DNA from: Allomyces macrogynus ATCC 38327
Taxonomy: Eukaryota > Blastocladiomycota > Blastocladiomycetes > Blastocladiales > Blastocladiaceae
DNA: 19,182 bases
Assembly: GCA_000151295.1 (NCBI GenBank)
Contig: GG745328.1
Span: 2,119,766 to 2,138,947, forward strand
Direction of reading: 5' to 3'
The translations under genes and the position numbers were made by a program. The notes below the pieces were generated by a model. The model was not told the DNA's origin, did not search any database, and saw nothing but the letters and a program-made list of their open reading frames with translations. Shown piece after piece: positions 8,501 to 17,710 of the stretch (positions are counted from its first letter, which is position 1; each line of letters opens with the position of its first letter).

Positions 8501-11500
8501 AAGCGAGGAGCAACGTACGAATCGCCAGCAATTGATTCACGCTCACATCGAGCGTCTTGAGCTTGGTCAGCGCCTGCAACTCGAGCGGCAACTGCGCCAA
8601 ACAATTTTCACTCACCCGCAGCACTTCGAGGTGCACGAGTCTTGCCAACGAACTCGGCAACGCCTCAAGCCGGTTCGAATTGAGGCTCAGTTCCGTGACG
8701 TGCGCAAACGTCGACAGCGCAGTATCTGACAATCGGCGCAGCGCCTGGCCCTCGATTTTCAGCGACGTGCCCACACACTCCACGGGAATATGCGCATGCA
8801 CCGCACTTGGGTCAGCGCCATCCGACAGCGGACGCGCACGCGGTGCGCCACTAGCAATACTCGCAGTCGACGGCGGCCGTGGCACAGGCTTCTTCTCATC
8901 AGCGGCAAGCGTGACTGGAATGGGCGGCACCGGCCGCGTGGGCGGCTCCGGACTAGGCAGCGACGCGGTGCGTCTTGCCTGTGCGAGCTCGCTTGTGATC
9001 AGACTCGCGGCCGCGGGTGTCGCCGACGACAGTCGCGGCGGCGGGATTGTACGCGGCGTCTGCCGGCGGAGGACGCTCAGCGGGTCGTGCAATTGCGATG
9101 GCGAGGTCGTGCCGACGTGCCGGCGGCGCGTGGACCGCGCGGACGGACCGAGCGACAGGTGAATCAGCGGCTTGTCGTCGTCGGTATCGTCGTCGTCGGC
9201 ATCCGCTGCGGCCCCGTCGTACTCGTCCGCGTCCTCGTCAGCAACAACACCGGCAGGCAGGTGCTTCTTGGCCGACCGCGACAGTGTCGCATCAAGCGAC
9301 GAATTCACTGCGACGGCGGCAATCGCCGCGGCCTCGGCCAAGTCATCGTCCAAATCGGCAATATCGAGCGCGTGGTTCCAGCGTGAATTGCGCTTGAGCC
9401 GCCGCGCACCGTCGAGGTCGTGCGTCGGGACCCCCTTTTTCCGACGCCGTAGCGGCTGGTTCGCGGCGTGCCGATGGAGCCGGCTGCTCGGGCGCGCCGG
9501 TTCCGACATGGCGCTCGAGTCAGTCTCGCTCCTCGATGCCGTGGCCACGGACCCGACTAACCGCGCCGATGGCCGGTGGTGCAAAATACGGTCGGCGTCG
9601 TTCTCGGTGTCGTCAGCGGGCGGCGTGGTCGTGTCGTCGCAGATCGACGGCGAGAAGAGCGGCAGGTCGTTCAGTGCAAGCGGTGCCATGGATGAAGACA
9701 AGTCGAGCGACGGTTGCCGATACGCGGTGATCCGCGAGACGGTCGGCTGGCTGAGGAGCCGCGTGCGGGTGGACGAGGGCGAGGCTGCGGTCACGGCGAC
9801 AATTGTTGCCGATGCACTTGCGGACTTGTCGTCGTCATCTTGCTTAATGAGCCGCGCCTCCTCGTCCTCCTCGCCATCCGACCCGACACCAGCTTGCTCG
9901 TCATCGACTGTCGGCGCGTACTCCTCGCCTACCGTGCACGCATCCTCCTCCCCACCCATCCCCATCTCAAACGACGACGACAGCGCGTCCTCGTCAATCG
10001 ACTCGATCGTCGTAAGCCCTGGATGCCGCAGCCGCAAATCCGGCTCCGTATCTTCGGCCCACGCAAACAAGCCATTGAGCGGACCCGGCAAATCGAGCAC
10101 CGAGAGGACTTCGCTCGGCAGGTCTGAGACGGGTTCGGCAGAGCGAGCGGCGCGCGAGTCGTCGTCGTCGCCATCGGCCGAGTTGAGGGCTGCGACCGAG
10201 TGCGGCACGTCGTACAGGCATACTTCCTCGAACATACGCGCGGGTGAGGGTGGAAGGACGCGTTCTTCGCGGCGCAGAGCCAGGCGAGGGATGACGAGCG
10301 GTGCGGGCGCGGTGAGGGGGCGGCGGTCGGGGACAGGTGCTGGCGGTGCGGCGGGTGCAGTGGGCTGGGCAAGCGCGGCGACGGGTGCGGGTTCGGCAAT
10401 CTGCTGCTCCACGACCGGTGCTGTAGCCTCCTCCTCGTTCGCGACCGGTTCCGACACGTCAGCCTCCTCAGCAACGATTTCGCCGGCCTCCACAGCCTCC
10501 AGTACAGTGGGCTTCGCGGTCTCCGACACGCCAGCGTCCAGCCGGTCGACGAGCACAAATGCGTCCTCGACGATCCAGTCCAACGGCTCGCCGACCGCAT
10601 CGTGCGGCTCCGATTCGGCGGCGACTACCTCCGGCTCCTCGTCCTCCAGATCCTGCGCTGCCTTGACGTGTTGATCCTGGTCCGACTTGGCCGCCAAGCT
10701 GACCGCAGTCGGTGTCGGAACATGCGCCTGGGCCTGTTCGGCCGGTACAGGCTCGACAACAACGTCCTCATCCATGTGGGTGGAATCGACGTTGTCCACC
10801 GGCGTGACCGGGACCGGGTCGACATGCGCTTTCGCGTCGGCCGGCGGGACCGTCTCCGGCACCGCAGTCACCGAATCCACGTTCGCGTCGCTCGGCCCCT
10901 CGACGGTAGGTGCCAGCTCCACGGGCGGTGACGGTGACGGCGAGACCACAGCCACAGCATCCGCCGCATCGGCAGCAGCACGACCGGCACTGCCGACCTC
11001 GGGTTCGGGTGCCGCCGCGGCAGCGCGCGCGTCGCCGTCGACATTGTCGTTGGTCGTCAAATCCTGTTGCGGAAAATACACGTCAGTCTTTGCTCTACCT
11101 GCTGCGCCACGACGCGATGAAATGTGGATGTGGCCACGCACGTGTTCACGTCGGCCCGTTGCTGCAGGCACTTCACCGCTGTCGCCTGCCGCCGCCTCGC
11201 CGCCGCCCGCGTGCACGTTGTCCTCGCCCACCTGTGCTTGCACACTTGCCGCATCCTGGGCCGGTGGCGGCGGCGACGTGTCGCGCTCGCGCGTGGTGGC
11301 AGGTGCGGGCGGAGCGGGCGAGCGAGACGGCCGCGGTGGCAGTTGCGGCGGCGGCGACCGTGCACGGTGCGCGACGTCTTCGTCCTGAACGGGCAGAGCC
11401 GGCAACGGCTTACTCCCAAGCAATACTCGTGCCGTGGGCACTGGTGCGGGAGCATCGGCCGGGGGCAATTCGAGGGCGCTCATCCTTTTCCGCGCCATCG

Positions 11501-12844
11501 CCGCCGTCACCGCGACCGGACTCGCGCGGGCCTTGGGCGGTGGAGGCGGCGGCGGCGGTTGCGGCGGCGGCGGAGCCGGGGCGAGCGCCGGGCTCGCGGC
11601 CTCGAACAGTTTCACGATCCCAGCGACGCGGCCGACGGTTGGAGGTGCGTCGAGTGCCATGGACGGCGGCCGCGACGGGATCGGGGAATTGATGGCGGCC
11701 GATCGACGGCGGACGTCGGGTGGTGGGAAAACCAGACGTGACGGCACGGGGGAGGCCGAGCCGCTCGGGGAGTGCGATGGGGTCGGGGACGCCGAGGAGA
11801 CACGTAGGACGGGCGAGGTCGGTGTAGACGAGGTGGATGCAGCGGCAGCGGCGGCAGACGCGATTGCCGCGGCCGAGGGAGCGGCCACAACGAGGCTCGT
11901 GCGTCGGCGCGTACCCAGCGACGCGCTGCCGTGCTCGGCGTCGCCTTCTTGTAGCCTGGGGACAAGATCAACCGACCGTCTACGTGGGCGCCCCGAGCCG
12001 CGCGCGACGTCGACCCGGGCGCAGACGGCACCTCGCGTGGTGGCGGCGGCGGGGACGGCGCGACCAAGACGGAGGACGACGAAGGCGAGGGCGGTACGCT
12101 CGACGACGTCGTGGAAAAGCCTGCGGCTGCCGCGGCAACGGCGGTCCATGCAGCGACGGCCGCCTTGACGATCGACCCGCCAGGCGGGCGCGCGGCCGGC
12201 AGCGGCGGGGACGACGCGGTAACAAGCGGCGAGGCAGGCAGGACGGGGCTCGCGGGCCAGTGGCCGGGCAGGACGTGCGTCGTGGCGGCGGCAGCGGGCG
12301 GGGTGGGGGGACGGGTCGGTGGTGGTGCCGTACTATCGGCGGCGGCATCAGCGACATCGCAGCCCTCGACGGAAGGCGCGCGTGCTTGGCTGCCAACTTC
12401 GGCATTCTCGTTCTCGATTTCGTTCTCGTTCATTATCGTGGGCACGGTCGCTGCCATGGTCGCAGCACCGTCGTCGAGATTCGCGGCAGCGTGCGCGTCG
12501 CCGGCACGCTCCTTGTCGAGCGCGTCGCGCACCATGGCCAACAGAAAGACGGGCAGGGCCACGGCAAGTGCTGTGACCGCGGCCGTGCCCGAGGTCAGCG
12601 ACGCCCACGCCGCGGCCTGGCCGGCGAGCGACGGCGCGGCGGTCGCGGTCGCAAGAGTCGCTGGTGGGGGCGCGGGGGCGGCAGCGGGGGCGGCAGCAGC
12701 GGCAGCAGCCGCGGTGGCAGCGGCGGTTGCGCTTGCGCTTGCAGCGGCGGTAGTCGAAGCGTCGTGAACGGCGGCGGCGACGGTGGCAGAGGAGAGAGTG
12801 GAGGACGGCGCGGGCGCAGAGGGTGGGGATGCTGGCGGCGGCAT
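5585..12844 (-). CDS. Giant LRR-RhoGEF: disordered N-terminus with candidate membrane segment, leucine-rich repeats, DH and PH domains
   Basis: Exons on the minus strand are 12844-8519, 8452-6640 and 6546-5585, about 2,365 residues. The first in-frame ATG is at 12844, although the frame is open upstream to about 13245. Residues about 87-106 (AAVTALAVALPVFLLAMV) are a possible membrane helix. A Pro/Ala/Glu-rich linker of over 1,000 residues follows, with SH3-type motifs KPLPALP and KDLPSLP. Leucine-rich repeats span about 1365-1500, crossing the first intron (LTELSLNSNRL-like units with LPxxL spacing). A Ser/Pro linker leads to a DH domain (about 1964-2145: IIAEILATEDTYIAEL, then LQAYLMLPIQRIPRYRLLL). 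The PH domain ends YQVFLFNDWLLVCKRE ... WEREINARYLH. DH-PH modules exchange nucleotide on Rho-family GTPases. As sequenced, a one-base excess near 6224 and a frame change at 11914-12020 break the frame. The N-terminal part could be a separate gene. Confidence 0.75.
6547..6639 (-). other. Intron 2 of the LRR-RhoGEF gene (93 bp)
   Basis: The minus-strand donor GTACGT starts at 6639 and the acceptor GTTAG ends at 6547. The splice falls inside an ATG codon (AT|G) and restores the DH sequence LKM-YSVFINAYDQAM. The intron holds a short tetranucleotide repeat, GAGT on the plus strand at 6566-6580. Confidence 0.9.
8453..8518 (-). other. Intron 1 of the LRR-RhoGEF gene (66 bp, phase 1)
   Basis: The minus-strand donor GTACGT starts at 8518 and the acceptor TTTTAG ends at 8453, with CTTAAC and CTGAC branch-like motifs between. 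Splicing joins SVNQLLAI to PPWIKELQEL and keeps the leucine-rich repeat period intact. Confidence 0.9.
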
Positions 12845-13264
12845 CGACCAAGAGTGGGCCGAGGACGCGCCCGGACAACAGACTCGATGGAGGGGACACG
12901 GCGTCGGCTGGGTGGGTCGACGAGGCGGCGGGCCGAACGAAACGTTGGTCGGCGTCGCGCGGGAACTTTGTGCTCGCCGCAGATGGGCGGGCGCGCGGGG
13001 CAGGGCGGAGCGCACGCCAGGTGGTGGGTGGACGGACGCGGCAACGCTTGCGGGGCTCGAGGGCGTGCGCGGCGTTCTTGTCGCCAGCGCGTGGTTGCCA
13101 GTGCCTCCTCGCCGTGGTCGACGTCGTCGACGGCGGGGTGGTTGTTGGTGGTGGTCGGTGCGGAGATGGTGGTGGTGCCAGCAAAAACCGTCTTCAGAAG
13201 AAGAGCAAGCGGGCCATCGCAGGCCACCTCATCTCGTGTCCGAAGCTGGCTCCTTGGTCAGCGT
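12845..13264 (-). promoter_or_regulatory. 5' flank of the LRR-RhoGEF gene, possibly coding in part
   Basis: This GC- and CpG-rich stretch lies upstream of the first in-frame ATG of the LRR-RhoGEF. The same minus-strand frame stays open back to a TGA near 13245 and is Pro/Ser/Arg/Thr-rich like the gene, yet has no ATG. Either this is 5' UTR and promoter, or an upstream exon supplies the start. I see no convincing TATA box. Confidence 0.4.
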
Positions 13265-13308
13265 GACATCAATCCACAATCCGTCATTTGACTGCCATTC
13301 CGTCATTC

Positions 13309-13319
13309 CATTTTGGCGA
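13309..13319 (+). repeat. Left copy of an 11-bp inverted repeat, candidate TIR
   Basis: The bases CATTTTGGCGA recur as the exact reverse complement at 17610-17620. Reading inward, four of the next six bases also agree. It sits at the left edge of the low-GC island. Typical hAT TIRs often begin CAG or TAG, which this does not. Confidence 0.35.
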
Positions 13320-14161
13320 CTGTGTCAGTGACTGGCAACAGTTGCTCTCTCGCTTCTCCCCAGCATTGCCTGGCTCAAAACGGATCGCAATGCGGACACG
13401 CACGGCCTGGCTCAGGAAGATCGGCTCAAGTCACCAATCGCCATGTTGCAGTGACCCTGTGCTGCACTTGACACCCTGACATGCACTCAAGCTGATCAAG
13501 ACCGTTCATTGACAACTGGTTTGCACATTCAAGAAACATTGCAGGCCTTGTTCACCATCAAGGCAAGACGGACGGCAACAAGGCGCACAACAGGAGAAGA
13601 GTAGCACCCATGCTGCCAAACCAGCACCCCCACATGCATAGGTCATGCAAGGCTGGTCCTCTGCACCCACTGCTGTGCCATCACCAGTCAAGGCCCTGCT
13701 GTATGCTCTGGCTGGGTAAAGCTATGCCACGACCAAAAATGACACAATGATGGCTGAGGGTGGTAATCTACCCATTGTCGACAATTTGGAGCAGTGGTTC
13801 TTGGACTATAGATCACGTTTGGCCTGCTGACATTGTGTGGCAGCAATGTACTGCTCATTTGTCCATGCTGTTCTCTCTCACTTTGTTTTCGTTTTGTTCT
13901 TTGTTTTGCAATCCTGTTTGTTCCTGTCTGTTCATTGAGCTGTTGCAGTTCATTTTGCCTGGAATGTATTCTGCAATGCTGTACTGGTCCTTTTGCCATG
14001 TCACTGCTGGTTGGGTCTTTGTTGCTGTTGTGGGTGCTCATGCTCATGCAGGGTGCTTACAACTGTTTGCCAACTAGCCAGTCCAATTTGCTCCTGGTTT
14101 CCTTGAGGCCAAAATGATTTGGGGCCTGTCAGTGCATCATGTCATTTATCACTGACATTCT

Positions 14162-14176
14162 GTCATTTCAAATGAC
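14162..14176. repeat. 15-bp perfect palindrome
   Basis: GTCATTTCAAATGAC is its own reverse complement apart from the central base. It lies just upstream of the transposase relic. Related GTCATTT and GTCATTC strings occur nearby (13283, 13302, 14141), so it may be part of subterminal repeats of the element. Its function is unknown. Confidence 0.4.
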
Positions 14177-14229
14177 CAAGGCTCAATGTTGAGGCCCTGC
14201 ACATTCATTTCACAAGCAACTTGTGGAGC

Positions 14230-16271
14230 AAGGGTAAAGTCCATTTCTCCTTGTTTGCTGCCTGCCCATCGCTTGAATTGCGCCATTTGTTCATGTCCTC
14301 TTTGCATTCCATAGGCACAACCTCATTCATGGGCATCACAATCCACTTCCTTGATTTCATGTGGAAGATGTACATCCTCCTGCTTGCTCTTGCTGCTGTT
14401 CCCAACCACATGGCCAAGACCATGCATGAGATGGTGATATGTGTGTTCAACAACTTCAAGATCTCTGACTGGGTACCTTTCATTCATCACCACCTGCCCC
14501 CCCCCCCCCCATCCAACCAAAGATTAACAGTGCATGCCACCTCGCCTAATGTGTAGATTCAAACTGGAACAGGCGACAATGTCAGCTCAAACACCAAGTT
14601 TCTACATGGAACTTGAGTGCAACCTGTGTGCCCACTTCAACCACAACATGATGCTGCACCTCCAGTACCCAGCCACCAAAACCTTGAACATGCTTGACCT
14701 GCTGGCCACATTCGCGTTCAGCCTCAGCATTTGTGCCCACACGCTGAACATCATTTTCCAGGCCAGTTTGGAGGTGATCTCACCAATGGTTGCACAGGTG
14801 CATGTGTTCTTGCTTGGGTTCATGGATAAGCCTCATTGCTCATCCAGCATCCCAGCATCCTCTTTTCCCTCTGGGTTTGTGGGATCATTGCATTTGTGTG
14901 CGCATTGCCAAAGTGGTATTCTGATTACCAGCAGCTCTATGAGGACATGTGGCACCATGGTGAGCTGCTTGCTGTCTTACAACCTGCTCATTGTCCCCAC
15001 AATTGACACAGACTTACCAATGTGCTGGAACTCAATGCTCACAATGCTCAAGCAGAGCATCAAGGTCAAGGACGTGTTGCAGCAGTTCACACAGCACCAT
15101 CCCAGTCATGTCAACATGCCAACCAATGACAACTGGGTGACAGCTGACTTGGCATGCCAGTTGCTTGAGCCATTTGAAAAGGGTTTGCTTGTGCACTGAT
15201 GTTGCCCCCATGATTAACTTGTGTGTGAAAAAGACCTTCACCCTGGTTTGTCACCTATAGCAACAACAGTGCTGTCAGCCCAGTGCTCAACAACTGTCTC
15301 ATACACATGGCAGTGGATCATGGTGATCTGCACAGTGCTCCTTCAGCTGCAAGAGCATCTTGACAACTTGCTGCACGTGAACATGGTTGCACTGGAGCTC
15401 CACAGTGCTGTTTCATTCATGCAGCCCAAGTTTGACAAGTACTAGTCTGAAGCTAACACAAACTGGGTCATTGCCAGCATGCTCCACCTGATGTGTTGTC
15501 TCAGTGTGCTGCAGGAGTGCATCTAGCCGTCTCTCTGCTCGATTGTTGGGCTTTTGATAACCCACGCCTGCACTGACCCATTTCCTGCAGGTTTTGGGTG
15601 GAGTTCAAGGGCAAGATGCAAGTGGAGGTGGTGATCTTGACAGTGCACTGGAAGCACTTGTACGTCTTGTTGCTTATCCCAACATGATTGTCTCCTGACT
15701 TGCAACTGATGCGTTCTGCCCATTTCCAGTTTGGTTCAAGTTGCAAGTATTATGGCACACTTGCTGGCTCAATGTCACTGACCTAGAGCTACAAGAACTG
15801 CCCAATTCCCACACCACAGCCACAATGCATTCCTTCTCCCTTCTTGGCAACTGTGGCAACAGCCTGCTTGTGCTCCACCCAATGAAGATGGCATGCATCG
15901 AGCTGATGCACAAGGGCCTGACTGCTGAGCTTCAGAAGTACCTCTCCATTGTGGTCAACCTGTTGGACGTCTACATCTTGTTCAAGGAGTACTGGCCCAA
16001 GCAGTTGGACCAGTTCCTGCTTCTTGCCAACATGGCACACACCATCTTGCCCATGCAGTGCAGGAGTGTGCCATTGGAGTTGTTCTTCAGTGCTGCCAAC
16101 CTTGTGATGCCACACATGCACTTGGCCCAGAGTGCAGTGACTCTTAAGCAGCACCTACTTGGGGTTGACTGGTCCAAGCATGTGCTGCAGGTCGTCATGA
16201 AGGGCACAGAACTTGCATGCTCACTTGTGTTGGATGGCAACATGGCCAGAGTTGGTGTTGAGGAGGAATAG
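14230..16271 (+). pseudogene. Decayed hAT-family transposase
   Basis: Pieces occur in the order of a hAT transposase, spread over three frames. About 14320-14485 reads TSFMGITIHFLDFMWKMY..., the RNase H-like core around the 'lgitaHfid' strand. GDNVSSN at 14572-14592 matches the tDNAsN motif that carries a catalytic Asp. About 14732 (CAHTLNIIF) matches the RCxAHxLNL region, with the usual Cys position shifted. From 15005, DTDLPMCWNSMLTML matches DVxTRWNSTyxML. MQPKFDKY precedes a stop at 15443. The C-terminal dimerisation region is at 15927-16185 (ELQKYL ... LFKEYW ... ILPMQCRSVPLELFFSAAN). Stops at 14554, 15197 and 15443, other stops between, and at least two frame changes show it is inactive. 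The N-terminal BED zinc finger is not recognisable. A C14 run lies at 14497-14510. Confidence 0.8.
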
Positions 16272-17609
16272 GAAATCTTTGAACTTGCTTTTGATGGGAT
16301 GGACTGATTTGGTCTGTTCCATGTCCCTTTTACCTTTCCTTGACAGTTCTGTTTGAAGGAACCATTTGTGTGCACCTGTTAGATTTCATGTGAGACAAGT
16401 TGATTTCTGCTGGATACAGTGCAGATGCAGTTTTCTCCAACTTGCTGAGTTCTGTGGCCCATGGTTGGGCAAGGTCAGGTCTGACACACATCATGGGAGA
16501 AATATACTGCATGTTGCTTGACAATGGAGCCGCGCATTTGCAAATCTGGCACCACTATTACATTGTAACTTTTCGTTCTGCATAAGGGGTGGAAATTTTG
16601 TATGGGGTTCAGAAGCAGTTGGTACTGAACCAGTGAGTTTGGTCTCAAGTGCATGATTCTGGTTTGCAAGGCCATGTTGTTCAAATCTGAAATGTGTTGT
16701 TCAGCCTGTTTGGTTTAGCACTACCCAAACCATCCACCAACCGCAAAGAAAAGCTACTCCACCGTGGAAAAGAGGGGTCATTTAATGCGCATCTTTTGTC
16801 GTTTTGGCAATATCTTGTGTAGTTGTTAAGGAAATTGCACAGAACCACAATTGATTTGGGACCTGTCCTGGCCAACATGATCATGACACACTAAAGACCA
16901 CATCTGGCATCACGAAGGTCAAGAACGAGAAGGGTAGGGTCAGGTGAACATCTTGAATGCTGAATCTTTGCTGTTTGCGGCCAGAATGGGCTCATATTGG
17001 TTGCCAAGGTACTCTGACCCTGACAGTGCTAACCCAATGCTGCCAAGAACATGCCAGGAGTCTGGAACTGACCCACTACCTCGACCACTTGCAATCCAAG
17101 GATGGAGAATCTATTTAACCCGGTCTATTCTATCTCATGTACTGCGCATCTTGCAGGTCTGGCACCAGTGACTCAATTCTGGCCATGTCTAGCCAGGCCA
17201 AGATTCATCACACAGCAGGTGCTTGTGCACTGCACAGACAGCCTTGCACGCACTGGTCGTCGCTTAGTCATTGTGCTCACACACGGCGTATGGATGCAGT
17301 TTTGGCCATGTGCAGGAGCAGCTGTTTGATGTGCCTGTGCCAACAGGGTGCATGTGGGTGCACAGTTGGCAGCTGCTGTTGTGCTACCTTGCTGGCATTG
17401 GTTGTCACTGATCACTGTGCTTGTGCGCATGACGGTTGAGTCGCATGCAGTTGACCTGACCTGGACCTACGTGAGAATCAGTCGAGACCTGGGTTTGTAT
17501 AGGCCTACCTGTACAGACGACCACATAATTGGGCTATCTTATCTCAAATGTTAATACAGGTCATCCTGGGCCAAGTGTTGCGCATCGCTGAGCCACTCAC
17601 ACCACACGC

Positions 17610-17620
17610 TCGCCAAAATG
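17610..17620 (-). repeat. Right copy of the 11-bp inverted repeat, candidate TIR
   Basis: This is the exact reverse complement of 13309-13319, about 90 bp beyond the stop of the RS-protein gene and at the right edge of the low-GC island. Confidence 0.35.
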
Positions 17621-17640
17621 AAATCCGCATAGTCAATAAT

Positions 17641-17710
17641 TGAAATTAATTTCTTCTCGCAACCACAATATCACGCGCTTCACGATCCTCCACCATCTCG
17701 CGCAGTGTCC
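17641..17710 (-). other. 3' flank of the RS-protein gene
   Basis: On the minus strand this follows the RS-protein stop and becomes AT-rich (AATTAATTTCAATTATT around 17634-17651). That would suit a degenerate polyadenylation region, but there is no exact AATAAA. It borders the CpG-poor island. Confidence 0.35.

Larger units (their letters stand above)
13265..17640. mobile_element. Low-GC, CpG-depleted island containing a decayed hAT-type transposon
   Basis: GC falls sharply at about 13265 and rises again near 17700. Within 14581-15060 I count only four CpG dinucleotides, while a typical 60-bp line of the neighbouring gene holds about nine. A transposase relic occupies the middle. An 11-bp perfect inverted repeat (CATTTTGGCGA) lies at 13309-13319 and, inverted, at 17610-17620, close to both edges. 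I could not find a matching 8-bp target duplication next to it, so the element borders are uncertain. The parts outside the transposase (13265-14229 and 16272-17640) contain no gene I can support, and their open frames lack domain signals. Confidence 0.55.

Noticed and set aside
7105..8535. Long plus-strand frame (476 codons) opposite the LRR-RhoGEF
   Set aside because: It lies antisense to LRR and DH coding sequence. High GC with few stop codons produces long shadow frames, and its translation shows no domain.
9172..10674. Long Ser-rich plus-strand frame (500 codons)
   Set aside because: Antisense shadow of the acidic/Pro-rich linker of the RhoGEF; the Ser richness comes from reverse-complemented Asp/Glu/Ala codons.
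13760..14117. Hydrophobic, Cys-rich small plus-strand frames left of the hAT relic
   Set aside because: Two overlapping frames give similar hydrophobic composition because the DNA is T-rich; no start context, domain or conservation argument supports them.
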